Below are positions 8,913 to 18,373 of a stretch of DNA of 64,000 bases, in pieces (position 1 is the stretch's first letter; each line of letters opens with the position of its first letter). The stretch is from JAGTVG01 sp963699805 (GTDB taxonomy: Bacteria; Bacteroidota; Bacteroidia; Cytophagales; Cyclobacteriaceae). The notes beneath the pieces are model-generated. The model did not search any database and was not told the origin of the DNA. It saw only the letters and a program-made list of their open reading frames with translations. Location of the stretch: assembly GCA_963699805.1 (NCBI GenBank), contig CAVOVH010000005.1, positions 310,001 to 374,000 of the forward strand, read 5' to 3'. The position numbers and the translations under genes were made by a program.

Positions 8913-10288
8913 ATCCTGTTCATTTTTTCCATTAATTCCTCAATCGTGAGTTCGTCCTGATGCCCATCCTTCATGTTTTTCAATGAGCAGATTCCTTTTT
9001 TAAGTTCTTCAGAACCAATCATTAAAACGAAAGGGATCCCCTTTTTATTTGCGTAATTCAATTGTTTCTTAATCTTAGCCTGATCCGGGTACAGTTCAGC
9101 GCGAATGTTTTGATTTCTGAGCCTCGTCAATATCTGAAAGGCGTAATTTTCGGTTTCGCTGTCAAAATTTGTGATCAAAATCTGTGTGGTCGGGAGATGC
9201 CGGTCTGAAAACAGGTTTAATTCTTCCATCACATCGAATATCCTGTCAATTCCAAAGGAAAAACCGACACCGGACATGCCGGGCAATCCGAAAACGCCGG
9301 TCAGGTTATCGTATCGTCCACCTCCTCCAATGCTTCCAATCCTGACCCTGGTTGATTTGGCTTCAAGGATCATGCCCGTATAATAGGATAAACCGCGAGC
9401 CAGTGTAAAATCCAGTTCAATCTGTGGCATCTCCTCCTCACCCTGTGATTCAATATAATTAAAAAACTGATCGATCTCGTACAGGCCATGCATGGCCGAT
9501 GGACTACCGGCCAGTTTATTTTTCAGGAATTCCAATTTTCTTTTATGATTGCCCTGGCAACTGATTATTTCCTCCAAGTGGGTGATAAAATCATGGTGGA
9601 ACTTATTTTCCTCTAATAGTTTTTTCAGATTTTCGAGCCCGATCTTGTCCAGTTTATCCAGCAGGACAAAAAATTCTCCGGCCCGACCCTTATCTCCGGC
9701 GGATTCAGCAATGCCTTCAAGAATTTTCCGGTTATTCACCTTTAATACATAATCCTTTACACCAAGGTTCTGGAATATTTCATGAACCAGAACAGCTATT
9801 TCTGCCTCACATAGAAGGGAATCAGTCCCGATCACATCCGCATCACATTGATAGAATTCCCGGTACCTTCCTTTTTGCGGCCGGTCGGCACGCCAGACAG
9901 GCTGGATCTGATATCGTTTAAAAGGGAATACGATTTCATGACGGTTCATCACAACATACCGAGCGAATGGGACAGTCAGATCATATCGCAATCCTTTTTC
10001 ACTGATCTGGCTGGATAAGAGATTGGAATTCCTGAAATTTTGATCTTCCTGACTAACCTTGGCCAGGTAATCTCCGGAATTAAGGATCTTGAATAACAAC
10101 TGATCTCCTTCCTCACCATATTTTCCGGTCAATACGGAAAGATTTTCCATGGCAGGGGTTTCCAGCGGCAAAAATCCATATTTCTCGAATGCAACCCGAA
10201 TGATGTTCAGGATATAATTCCGCTTAACCATAACATCGGGTGAAAAGTCCCTGGTACCCCTTGGCAAGGCTGGTTTAATCGTACTCAT
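8909..10288 (-). CDS. hisS: Histidyl-tRNA synthetase
   Basis: This 459-residue class II synthetase charges tRNA-His. The N-terminus KPALPRGTRDFSP is the family signature. Motif 2 reads FKRYQIQPVWRADRPQKGR followed by REFYQCD. The His-specific motif is LARGLSYYTGMI, and motif 3 is GVGFSFGIDRI. A C-terminal anticodon-binding domain of about 90 residues follows. It lies 12 nt downstream of kbl and overlaps the next gene by 4 nt. No sign of degradation. Confidence 0.97.
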   Translation of the reverse strand: MSTIKPALPRGTRDFSPDVMVKRNYILNIIRVAFEKYGFLPLETPAMENLSVLTGKYGEEGDQLLFKILNSGDYLAKVSQEDQNFRNSNLLSSQISEKGLRYDLTVPFARYVVMNRHEIVFPFKRYQIQPVWRADRPQKGRYREFYQCDADVIGTDSLLCEAEIAVLVHEIFQNLGVKDYVLKVNNRKILEGIAESAGDKGRAGEFFVLLDKLDKIGLENLKKLLEENKFHHDFITHLEEIISCQGNHKRKLEFLKNKLAGSPSAMHGLYEIDQFFNYIESQGEEEMPQIELDFTLARGLSYYTGMILEAKSTRVRIGSIGGGGRYDNLTGVFGLPGMSGVGFSFGIDRIFDVMEELNLFSDRHLPTTQILITNFDSETENYAFQILTRLRNQNIRAELYPDQAKIKKQLNYANKKGIPFVLMIGSEELKKGICSLKNMKDGHQDELTIEELMEKMNRI

Positions 10289-10300
10289 ACATTCCTCAAT

Positions 10301-11488
10301 TTAAATGATTCCTAGTTTTTTACCCGTCCTTGTAAATGCTTCAATGGCTTTGTCGAGATCTTCCTGCTCATGGGCAGCGGATATCTGTACCCGGATCCTG
10401 GCCTGTCCCTTGGGAACTACCGGGTAATAAAAACCAATGACATAGATCCCTTCTTTCAATAGCTCTGAGGCCATTTCCTGGCTCAAAACCGCATCATAAA
10501 GCATGATCGGAACGATGGGATGATTTCCCGGCTTGATGTCAAATCCCGCCCGAGTCATTTTTTCCCTGAAATAAAGGGTATTCTTTTCCAGTTTATCCCG
10601 TAATTCGGTGGTTTCGGTCAATAGGTCGAAAACGGCGATGGAAGCTCCCACGATAGAAGGAGCCAGCGTATTGGAAAAAAGATAGGGCCGTGATCGCTGT
10701 CTGAGCATTTCAATGATTTCCTTACGGCCTGAAGTAAATCCTCCCGATGCACCCCCTAAAGCTTTGCCAAGGGTTCCTGTTATAATATCCAGACGTCCCA
10801 TCACATTCCGGTACTCATGGACACCCCGTCCGGTTTTTCCTATGAATCCGGTGGCATGACACTCATCACTCATTACAAGCGCCTTATATTGATCCGCCAG
10901 ATCACATATTTTATCCAATTGAGCAATGGTGCCGTCCATGCTGAACACCCCATCCGTTACAATGATCTTCGAGGTGGCTCCTTCGGCTTCTTTCAACTTT
11001 TGCTCAAGATCCTGCATATCATTATGCCGGAATCTGAACCGCTGCGCCTTGCACAATCTGACTCCGTCAATGATGGAAGCGTGGTTCAGCTCATCCGAAA
11101 TGATGGTACTGTCAGGTCCGAATAATGGTTCGAATACCCCCCCGTTGGCATCAAATGCTGCTGCATATAAAATTGTATCTTCCATCCCCAGGAAAGCCGA
11201 AATTTTCCGTTCGAGTTCCTTGTGAATATCCTGGGTCCCGCATATGAAACGTACCGAAGACATCCCATACCCATGGGTGTCAATCGCTGCCTTGGCAGCA
11301 TTGATGACTTTTGGATGAGAGGAAAGTCCGAGGTAATTATTGGCACAGAAATTTAGTAGTTTTTTTCCCCCCTGAATTGAAATAGAAGCTCCCTGAGGCG
11401 AAGTGATGATCCTTTCTTCCTTATAGAGACCGGCTTCCCTTATCTTTAAAAGTTCTTCTTTGAGAATGGGTTTTAATGGTTCGTACAT
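10301..11488 (-). CDS. kbl: Glycine C-acetyltransferase (2-amino-3-ketobutyrate CoA ligase)
   Basis: This 395-residue PLP enzyme of the alpha-oxoamine synthase family splits 2-amino-3-oxobutyrate with CoA into glycine and acetyl-CoA. Visible motifs are FCANNYLGLSSHP, the PLP-stacking DECHATGFIG (208-217) and TGTLGKALGG with the Schiff-base Lys242. Length and N-terminus fit Kbl rather than 8-amino-7-oxononanoate synthase or serine palmitoyltransferase. The assignment is backed by the divergent threonine dehydrogenase gene about 340 nt away, which makes the Kbl substrate. It is first in the operon kbl-hisS-T9SS-ybaB-GT2. Confidence 0.93.
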   Translation of the reverse strand: MYEPLKPILKEELLKIREAGLYKEERIITSPQGASISIQGGKKLLNFCANNYLGLSSHPKVINAAKAAIDTHGYGMSSVRFICGTQDIHKELERKISAFLGMEDTILYAAAFDANGGVFEPLFGPDSTIISDELNHASIIDGVRLCKAQRFRFRHNDMQDLEQKLKEAEGATSKIIVTDGVFSMDGTIAQLDKICDLADQYKALVMSDECHATGFIGKTGRGVHEYRNVMGRLDIITGTLGKALGGASGGFTSGRKEIIEMLRQRSRPYLFSNTLAPSIVGASIAVFDLLTETTELRDKLEKNTLYFREKMTRAGFDIKPGNHPIVPIMLYDAVLSQEMASELLKEGIYVIGFYYPVVPKGQARIRVQISAAHEQEDLDKAIEAFTRTGKKLGII

Positions 11489-11832
11489 ATACAGGAGATT
11501 TTAGGTTGAAATGAATCGGTTTTACATTTCGGTTATATAAAATATATTTAACAATTCCATACTATTTACCCTGATCAACCAGGGGTTGCACACAAGGAAA
11601 GAAATCCATGGTCAATTCCCAAAAGTAACCGGCAAAAATTTATACAACCAAAATTCGGCAATTTACTTCCCGATCTGTTGAAAAAAGACCCCTCCAGGCC
11701 AGTAAAAACAGAAAGGGTCTCCCCTTTCAGTAACCACCACAAATATATAAATTAACAAGGTGAATAACTTTTCCCTAACCTCTTTGATTTAACCGAATAT
11801 TCGTAATTTCGAAAAAGAAACAACAACCCGAT
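11489..11832. other. Divergent intergenic region between kbl and threonine dehydrogenase
   Basis: This 344-nt AT-rich gap between two divergent genes of the same pathway should hold both promoters and any shared operator. I see a plausible promoter for the plus-strand gene (11783-11811) but no clear palindrome, riboswitch or ORF. Confidence 0.5.
11783..11811 (+). promoter_or_regulatory. Predicted promoter of the threonine dehydrogenase gene
   Basis: TTTG at 11783-11786, a 17-nt gap and TAATTTCG at 11804-11811 resemble the Bacteroidota consensus. The same TAATTTCG variant occurs before ahcY. The ATG follows about 20 nt later. Confidence 0.4.
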
Positions 11833-12783
11833 ATGGAGAAAATACTCATTACGGGATCCTCCGGCCAATTGGGATCTGAATTAACCACGGCTTTATGTCA
11901 GGCATATGGAGAAGAAAACATCGTAGCCGCTGATATCCACGAACCCAGGCAAAAGGATGCCTATTTATTTTTTGAGAAAGTCGATGTGATCGATAAAAAT
12001 CTGCTGGCTGAGGTGGTCAGAAAAAATAAGATTACACAGATCTATCACCTGGCTGCCATCCTGTCTGCTACCGGGGAGAAACACCCAGGACTCGCCTGGC
12101 GGGTAAACATTGACGGACTCATGAATGTACTGGATGTCTCCCGTGATCTGAAGGTAAAAAAAGTATACTGGCCTTCCTCAATCGCTGTGTTCGGGCCGAA
12201 TACACCCAAAGGGAACACACCGCAGCATACCGTCACGGATCCAAATACGGTGTATGGCATCAGTAAACTTACCGGGGAAAGGCTGGCCGAATATTATTAT
12301 TATCATTACGGGCTCGATGTGAGAAGTCTCCGGTATCCGGGCCTGATCGGGTACAAAGCCTTACCGGGCGGAGGGACCACCGATTATGCAGTGGATATTT
12401 TTCATAAGGCCATCAAGGGAGAGCCATTCCTCTGTTTTCTTAAAGCCGATACTTATCTGCCCATGATGTATATGCCGGATGCGGTCAGGGCCACCCTCGA
12501 ATTGATGGAAGCGGATGCTGAAAAGATAAAAATCAGGTCGAGTTATAACATCGGCGCCATGAGCTTTTCGCCGGAAGAAATATATAATCAGGTTAGGAAA
12601 TTCTATCCACTACTGGAAATAGTGTATGAACCCGATTTCAGACAGAATATTGCCGATTCATGGCCAAGAGGTATCAATGACAGCTTTGCCCGGAACGACT
12701 GGGGCTGGGACCACCGGTATGATCTTGAAAAGATGACGGAAGACATGATCCAACATCTGAAGGAAAAGATACTGATTACCTGA
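11833..12783 (+). CDS. L-threonine 3-dehydrogenase, SDR (epimerase-like) type
   Basis: This 316-residue extended short-chain dehydrogenase has a Rossmann motif ITGSSGQLGSEL near the start and the active-site pair Y141/K145 in YGISKLTGE, with serines at PSSIAVFGP. The AILSATGEKHP segment and overall length match the NAD-dependent threonine dehydrogenase branch of the epimerase family. It oxidises threonine to 2-amino-3-oxobutyrate. The divergent neighbour kbl takes the next step, which supports the call over a generic epimerase. The 3' end overlaps the convergent T9SS gene by 8 nt. Confidence 0.88.
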   Translation: MEKILITGSSGQLGSELTTALCQAYGEENIVAADIHEPRQKDAYLFFEKVDVIDKNLLAEVVRKNKITQIYHLAAILSATGEKHPGLAWRVNIDGLMNVLDVSRDLKVKKVYWPSSIAVFGPNTPKGNTPQHTVTDPNTVYGISKLTGERLAEYYYYHYGLDVRSLRYPGLIGYKALPGGGTTDYAVDIFHKAIKGEPFLCFLKADTYLPMMYMPDAVRATLELMEADAEKIKIRSSYNIGAMSFSPEEIYNQVRKFYPLLEIVYEPDFRQNIADSWPRGINDSFARNDWGWDHRYDLEKMTEDMIQHLKEKILIT

Positions 12784-13783
12784 TGATGAGCTTCTGGGGT
12801 GGGGAAATGCCCACATCTTCCAGTTGAATGAAATAAATGCCGGGATCCAAGGGCACTCTGAACTGAATTTCATTGATCCCTTGTGACAGGCTCCCTGTCT
12901 GTAGTGTCTGTCCGGTAAATGATACAAGCTTGAATAAGGTGGTTTTTGCCCCTGAAAAATTAATTTTAACCTGGTTCCCATGAACCGGATTGGGAAAAAT
13001 CCTGACTGCTTCCCTGATTTCGTCCATTCTGATGGATACCACTCCGTGGTATTCAGTATATCCATCAAAATCAGTGGTTTTCAACCGGTAAAAGGAATAC
13101 CCCGCTAACGGCATCTCATCATAAAAAGCATATTCTCTTTTTGAATTGGAAAATCCGTTTTCAGAGAATATTTTCGCCAGCGCATGAAATTGTTTGCCAT
13201 CCGCTGCCCTTTCGAGCGTGAAATAATCAAAATTCTCTTCTTTGATCGTGGCCCATTCGAGATGCACACCAGCACCCATCGGAGCAGCAGTAAAATAAAG
13301 GATTTCAACAGGCAGCGGGTTATCATCGCATACACCGGTTTCTGCACATCCACTCCCGAGTAAAATACTTTCATATGTGAGCTGATTTGGAATAGCTAAA
13401 GTAAGTATGTCGCTCGTTCTTATTTGATTCCCCAACCCTCCAATGGAAATCGAATTGTTTGCCGGATTACCAGCAGTTAATATATTTGACCCTTCAGCAA
13501 ATTGAATTACTGAATCTTCATCCATATTTAATCTGCCATTATCCAGTAGTAATACACCATATACCTGAATCACCCCATTAAAATATAGATTTCCACTTAT
13601 GGTGATCGTATCTCCTGCAAGAATCACGACCGTATCCCCATTAACAGGTACAGAACCACCATTCCAGGAGGAGCCGGTCGTCCATAAACCTCCTCCCGTA
13701 CCATTGGATTGAGTTACATCCGCAGTCACCCTGGCCGAGGCAGCAATTATCAAAATGAATAAAAATACCCAGCGAATTTTCAT
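12776..13783 (-). CDS. Exported protein with T9SS type A sorting domain (copy 1)
   Basis: This 335-residue protein has a signal peptide (VFLFILIIAASARVTA), a beta-helix-like region opening with GLWTTGSSWNGGSVPVNGD, a fibronectin-III-like module (LEWATIKEENFDYFTLERA) and a C-terminal type A sorting domain (IFPNPVHGNQVKINFSG, ending KLIIR). It should be secreted by the type IX system and anchored at the cell surface. The second half is clearly paralogous to the next gene at 14079-15233, while the N-terminal halves differ. The function of the N-terminal region is unknown. Confidence 0.85.
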   Translation of the reverse strand: MKIRWVFLFILIIAASARVTADVTQSNGTGGGLWTTGSSWNGGSVPVNGDTVVILAGDTITISGNLYFNGVIQVYGVLLLDNGRLNMDEDSVIQFAEGSNILTAGNPANNSISIGGLGNQIRTSDILTLAIPNQLTYESILLGSGCAETGVCDDNPLPVEILYFTAAPMGAGVHLEWATIKEENFDYFTLERAADGKQFHALAKIFSENGFSNSKREYAFYDEMPLAGYSFYRLKTTDFDGYTEYHGVVSIRMDEIREAVRIFPNPVHGNQVKINFSGAKTTLFKLVSFTGQTLQTGSLSQGINEIQFRVPLDPGIYFIQLEDVGISPPQKLIIR

Positions 13784-14078
13784 TCAGTAAAATCGATTTT
13801 ATGGAAATATATGCACCCAGGAATGAAAATGTAACCCTCTATCAATCATTCCTTTAGTATTTGTGAAATTCTCCTTTCTGCTACAAGGTAGACAATAGAT
13901 TGGATTTTCAAAAATATTTTTTTGCAGGTTAGGGGTGGTTCCCGATCTGAAAAATTCAGGAAATCAGGATGGAACATATGAGTCTCATCCTCAAAGCCGT
14001 GGCAGGAGATATCAATATATCAAAAAAAATGACCAGTTCTGATCACCCTGTATTCTTCCGGGGCATCAAAATCCTGGA

Positions 14079-15233
14079 TCAACGGATGATCAGTTTCGAG
14101 GTTTCTGTAGTCAATCCTTCCCCCACCTGTATAAAGTAAAGACCAGGACTCAAAGGATGGATAAAATGAATATCATTGATCCCCTGATCTAATACACCTT
14201 TTTGAATAACCTGTCCGGCAAAAGATCTCAATATGTACCGGGACGGTTTGATACCGGAAAAATTGATATTCACCTGGTCTCCCCGAGATGGATTTGGGTA
14301 GATCCGTAAACGGGCGCCCATATCCTCCATCCGGATCGAAACGATCCCGTGATATTCGGAATGCCCATCCATATCGGTGGCTTTCAGGCGGTAAAATGAA
14401 TAACCAGGCAAGGGCAACTCATCATAGAATTCATATTCTTTTTTTAAATTGGAAAAAGTAGTCTTGGAAAATATGATGGCGAGTTCATGGAAATTTCTTC
14501 CATCGGAGGATCTTTCCACTGTAAAATAGTCAAAATTCTCTTCCCTCGATGTAGCCCAACTCAGATTCACCCCTTCATTCAATCTGCTTGCAGTAAAATA
14601 AAGTACAAGAACAGGCAATGGCGATTGACCTCCATCGATCACAAAATCATAGATATCGGGATAATCGTTCTGCAGATCATTGGCGATGTCTTTTTCATTT
14701 CCATCCGGAATATTTCCTTCCCCACTCCCCGTATCATTGATCGAATTGGCGTAAACATTCCCGTCTCCGTTGTAGGATCCCTGGGTGCCCAAAAAACTCA
14801 GAGATCCGGCCACAATGATTTCTCCATTGGTTTGAACGTCCACTTTGTTTCTGAATATCACATCCCCGAATACGATCAGATACCCATTGACAATCAGGTT
14901 CATGGCATCCAGTTTGAATTCCAGATCCCCATAAATCACCAGCGTATCTTCAATCACTAAATCATATGCCGAATTATTAACCCCTAGGGAAAGGTCCTGG
15001 GTGATCCCGTAGGCGCCTACATTGATATATCCTTCGATCGTGATATTCTGTCCCCCAATATCTGTAAATAAGGGATTCGGCTGGGTACCTCCCACCCAAC
15101 TGTTGGTATCATCCCAATCACCGGTGTAATTATTCAAAGTAGCCACATCCTGTGCCCGGGCTTGAGAAAGGAGTAACAGGAAAAAAAATATCGTAATGAA
15201 AAATCGATACTGAAGGTCCAACCTGTTTAACAT
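14079..15233 (-). CDS. Exported protein with T9SS type A sorting domain (copy 2)
   Basis: This 384-residue paralog of the neighbouring gene has a signal peptide (FFITIFFFLLLLSQARAQ), a TGDWDDTNSWVGG opening followed by a repetitive beta-rich stretch (LVIYGDLEFKLDAM, LIVFGDVIFRNKV), a fibronectin-III-like module (LSWATSREENFDYFTVERS) and a type A sorting domain (IYPNPSRGDQVNINFSG, ending KLIIR). The repeated short strands suggest a right-handed beta-helix or stacked beta architecture. No catalytic residues are recognised. About 295 nt without a gene separate it from copy 1, and I see nothing in that gap. Confidence 0.85.
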   Translation of the reverse strand: MLNRLDLQYRFFITIFFFLLLLSQARAQDVATLNNYTGDWDDTNSWVGGTQPNPLFTDIGGQNITIEGYINVGAYGITQDLSLGVNNSAYDLVIEDTLVIYGDLEFKLDAMNLIVNGYLIVFGDVIFRNKVDVQTNGEIIVAGSLSFLGTQGSYNGDGNVYANSINDTGSGEGNIPDGNEKDIANDLQNDYPDIYDFVIDGGQSPLPVLVLYFTASRLNEGVNLSWATSREENFDYFTVERSSDGRNFHELAIIFSKTTFSNLKKEYEFYDELPLPGYSFYRLKATDMDGHSEYHGIVSIRMEDMGARLRIYPNPSRGDQVNINFSGIKPSRYILRSFAGQVIQKGVLDQGINDIHFIHPLSPGLYFIQVGEGLTTETSKLIIR

Positions 15234-15343
15234 AATTTGGGTAACGGCTTATTGATTGAATCCATGCCAACCAGCGAACAATGTTTCAAATTTAAAGCGA
15301 TATGAACAAAAATTAATAATTTTAATGAGATTTATATCATTTA

Positions 15344-16795
15344 TTATTCGCCCTGGCCAAGAGAATAACCCCGATCCCCGTCAAAGGTATACAAATGTTC
15401 GGTTTTGATAAAATCGAATCCACTGGCTTGGATGGATACCAGGAGATTCAGGATATCTTCATTTTTTAATACACTCTTTGCATCCTTTCCAACAAACCGG
15501 CAACGCCATTGATCTGTACAGAATGTTCCAGGGAATCCATCCGGGTAGACCTTTACGCCGCGGTTGGTGATCATTTTTAATTTCAACCGGTCTGTTCCGG
15601 CTTTTTGAATATTTTCTCCAATCATCTGGGGATTACGCCCTTCAAGATCCCAATCAATAAACACATCCACACCTTTTAATTCTTTCTTTCCCTTTGGCCT
15701 TTTACCCAGGATGATCTTCTGCATGCTTTCTGCTGACTGAAAAGAAACCGGCTTGAGCAGCCGTGGAGTCTGACCTAATCGCAGAATCACCTCCTTGGCG
15801 AATTCGCTGGTCCATACTTTCCGGCTCGAATCCTTATTGTAAATATCGGATGTATGGATCCCGTCTTCAATGGTTTTTAACCAGGCATTTTCTATGGTTG
15901 CGGCAATTTCAGGTTGATTGATATGTACGAGCATCATCACTGCCGCATTGATCAATCCGGATGGATTGGCGATGTCCAGACCGGCAATATCCGGTGCGGA
16001 ACCATGAATGGCTTCAAACATCGCCACCTCTTCACCAATATTGGCAGATCCTCCCAAACCTACCGACCCGGTCACCTGTGCGGCTATATCTGATATGATA
16101 TCCCCATACAGGTTCTGGGTAACCACTACATCCATAGAATGAGGCCTGTCAGCAATGATGGCGGATCCGATGTCGATGATCATGTGATTGTTTTCTATAT
16201 TGGGATATTCTCTCGCTACTTCATCAAATATTTTGTGAAATACACCATCAGTCTGTTTGAGAATATTATCCTTGGTCATACAGGTCACCTTACTTCTCCC
16301 ATAAACCTTGGCATATTCAAAGGCATACCGGATGATCTTTTCTGAACCGGGTTTGGAGATCAACTTCAAGGCCTGGATTACCTCATTGGTCTGCTGGTAT
16401 TCAATACCTGTATAAAGATCTTCCTCATTTTCCCGGATAATGACCATATCCGTTAATGGATGGTTCGTGGAAACAAACGGAAAATAGGATCGGCAGGGTC
16501 GTACATTGGCAAACAGTCCTAAACCTATTCGTGTAGTCACATTCAGGCTGTTATACCCTCCTCCCTGAGGTGTGGTGATGGGTGATTTCAAAAAAACCTT
16601 GTTTTTCCGTAACGATGTCCAAGCATCATCTGGCATTCCAGTTTTAATTCCTTTTCTGAATACCTTTTCTCCAATTTCAATCACCTCAGTCTCTATTTGA
16701 GCTCCCGCAGCGATCAGGATATCCAGGGTAGCCTGCATGATCTCCGGTCCAATGCCATCTCCATAGGCAACCGTTATTTTCTGTTTTTTGGTCAT
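15344..16795 (-). CDS. Isocitrate dehydrogenase (NADP-type) with C-terminal extension
   Basis: This 483-residue beta-decarboxylating dehydrogenase converts isocitrate to 2-oxoglutarate in the TCA cycle. Substrate-binding residues appear in SPITTPQGGGYNSLNVTTR, the metal-site region in DIISDIAAQVTGSVGLGGS, and cofactor contact near EAIHGSAPDIAG. An extra domain of about 135 residues (KGVDVFIDWDLEGRNPQ, GTFCTDQWRCRF) follows the catalytic core, as in the longer Thermus/Rickettsia-type enzymes. The gene is 12 nt downstream of the MltF-like gene. Cofactor choice (NADP) is taken from the subfamily, not proven here. Confidence 0.88.
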   Translation of the reverse strand: MTKKQKITVAYGDGIGPEIMQATLDILIAAGAQIETEVIEIGEKVFRKGIKTGMPDDAWTSLRKNKVFLKSPITTPQGGGYNSLNVTTRIGLGLFANVRPCRSYFPFVSTNHPLTDMVIIRENEEDLYTGIEYQQTNEVIQALKLISKPGSEKIIRYAFEYAKVYGRSKVTCMTKDNILKQTDGVFHKIFDEVAREYPNIENNHMIIDIGSAIIADRPHSMDVVVTQNLYGDIISDIAAQVTGSVGLGGSANIGEEVAMFEAIHGSAPDIAGLDIANPSGLINAAVMMLVHINQPEIAATIENAWLKTIEDGIHTSDIYNKDSSRKVWTSEFAKEVILRLGQTPRLLKPVSFQSAESMQKIILGKRPKGKKELKGVDVFIDWDLEGRNPQMIGENIQKAGTDRLKLKMITNRGVKVYPDGFPGTFCTDQWRCRFVGKDAKSVLKNEDILNLLVSIQASGFDFIKTEHLYTFDGDRGYSLGQGE

Positions 16796-16807
16796 ATCAC
16801 TATAAGA

Positions 16808-18286
16808 TTATGTTTCAATGAATTGTTTGTAAATATCGTATTGCAGAAAGATGTCCCGGATATATTCCACCGGTTCACTTCCCCTGCAATATCCTGAATT
16901 CACGACAGGGTCTTTAAAGTATTTTGGCTTTGATTTTTGTAGCAAATAATATTCAACATTATCTTCCCATTTCTGGGGATTCCCGCCATACTTTTCAGTC
17001 AGACGTACCGCATCCATCACATGGCCCTGTCCCGCATTAAAAGAAGCCATCACAAATTTCTTTCTTTCTGTGGAATCCTGAACATATTTTTCCCAATAAC
17101 TATCCAGCCAGCTCAGATAATTACTGCCCGCCATGATATTCTCTTCCGGACTGAATATATCTTCTGCGCCAAAGCTCCTGGCGGTCTGGGGAACCAATTG
17201 CATCAATCCTTTAGCTCCCATCCAGGATTCCGCCATGGGATTGAAATTCGATTCCTGGTGAATGAGAGCGGCCAGTAACCGCCAGTCCCAGTGGATCTGA
17301 TTCGCATATTTTTTGATGGTATCATCATAAGGAGAAATTTTTTGCCCTCCCATCGATGAAAAATCACTTTGTAATCTGATTCTGAATCCTTTTGGATCCT
17401 TAAAATATCTCCGGTACAGCACATTGAAATCCGGCCTTATCTTCATTAAACCGATCCAATCATTCAATGCATTCAATAATTCCGGTGAATTTTTCCGGAC
17501 CGCCCATGCCACCTGTGTCGGTAAACTCAAGGGCGTATTGACATCTATATTCTGATAATAGGTGGCACTGATATTGGCAATATCCTCATCAGCAACCGTA
17601 TAATTGATTTCATTATCTGAAACCATTTGGATTAATTCCTCCGTCAGCACATCGCCGAATTCCTCAATGATGATGATATCCCCTCCGATCTCCTCTGATA
17701 GATTCCGTAATCTCCTGACATAAGAGGATCCCCTTTTCACATAAACTTCCTTGCCAATCAGCTCGGAAGGCGACCGGATCAGTTCATTTTCTATTTCATG
17801 GGTTCTCATCTGCTGCCAGTCATCCGGTTTACGCTGAATAAGCATTTGCCGGATCTCGTAATAGGGATTTGTAAACTCAGCCAGCTCCCTCCTCTCCTTG
17901 GTGATGCTTATTGAATGAGCAATGATGTCACCCTGACCCTCCAGTAACATCTGGAAACTTTTTTCTAAATCATTTTCGATGACCACTTCCAGGCTCAATC
18001 CCATTTCCTCGCTGAAGCGTCTGGCGAGTTCGTATTGCAATCCCATGGGCCGTCCCTTGTAAAGAAAATAACCTGTGGAGGTATTTTCAAGGATCACTTT
18101 GAGTGTCCCTCGTTTTTTGATTGCCGCAAGATCAAAATCTATAGGGTCGGAAAATATGGCATCACTTCTATCTTTTAACCGGTCGGCCTTCCGGTTTGAT
18201 TGATAAGTGCAGCCCGTTAGAATTAAAAAAACAAAGAGAATGCCGACCGGTATATCAAAAAGTGATCTTATTAAGCTCAGAACCAT
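16808..18286 (-). CDS. MltF-like lytic transglycosylase lipoprotein
   Basis: This 492-residue protein has a lipoprotein signal (FVFLILTGC, Cys26), a periplasmic solute-binding-like domain of the SBP family 3 (about 55-290, KKRGTLKVILENTSTGY) and a C-terminal SLT lysozyme-like domain. The latter shows the catalytic Glu in LIHQESNFNP, then GAKGLMQLVPQTARSFG and SFNAGQGHV. MltF-type enzymes cut peptidoglycan to 1,6-anhydro products at the outer membrane, and the N-terminal domain modulates activity. It is upstream of and probably cotranscribed with the isocitrate dehydrogenase gene. Confidence 0.9.
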   Translation of the reverse strand: MVLSLIRSLFDIPVGILFVFLILTGCTYQSNRKADRLKDRSDAIFSDPIDFDLAAIKKRGTLKVILENTSTGYFLYKGRPMGLQYELARRFSEEMGLSLEVVIENDLEKSFQMLLEGQGDIIAHSISITKERRELAEFTNPYYEIRQMLIQRKPDDWQQMRTHEIENELIRSPSELIGKEVYVKRGSSYVRRLRNLSEEIGGDIIIIEEFGDVLTEELIQMVSDNEINYTVADEDIANISATYYQNIDVNTPLSLPTQVAWAVRKNSPELLNALNDWIGLMKIRPDFNVLYRRYFKDPKGFRIRLQSDFSSMGGQKISPYDDTIKKYANQIHWDWRLLAALIHQESNFNPMAESWMGAKGLMQLVPQTARSFGAEDIFSPEENIMAGSNYLSWLDSYWEKYVQDSTERKKFVMASFNAGQGHVMDAVRLTEKYGGNPQKWEDNVEYYLLQKSKPKYFKDPVVNSGYCRGSEPVEYIRDIFLQYDIYKQFIET

Positions 18287-18373
18287 GGATTCATTCAGAT
18301 ATATACCTCATATATATCTCAATATAAGCATAATTGTTTGATTCCAATAAAAATGATCCGGCAGGTCTTATCA

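Noticed and set aside
12776..15233. Mobile element or transposon around the tandem T9SS genes
   Set aside because: No transposase, terminal inverted repeats or target duplication; the duplication is limited to coding regions.
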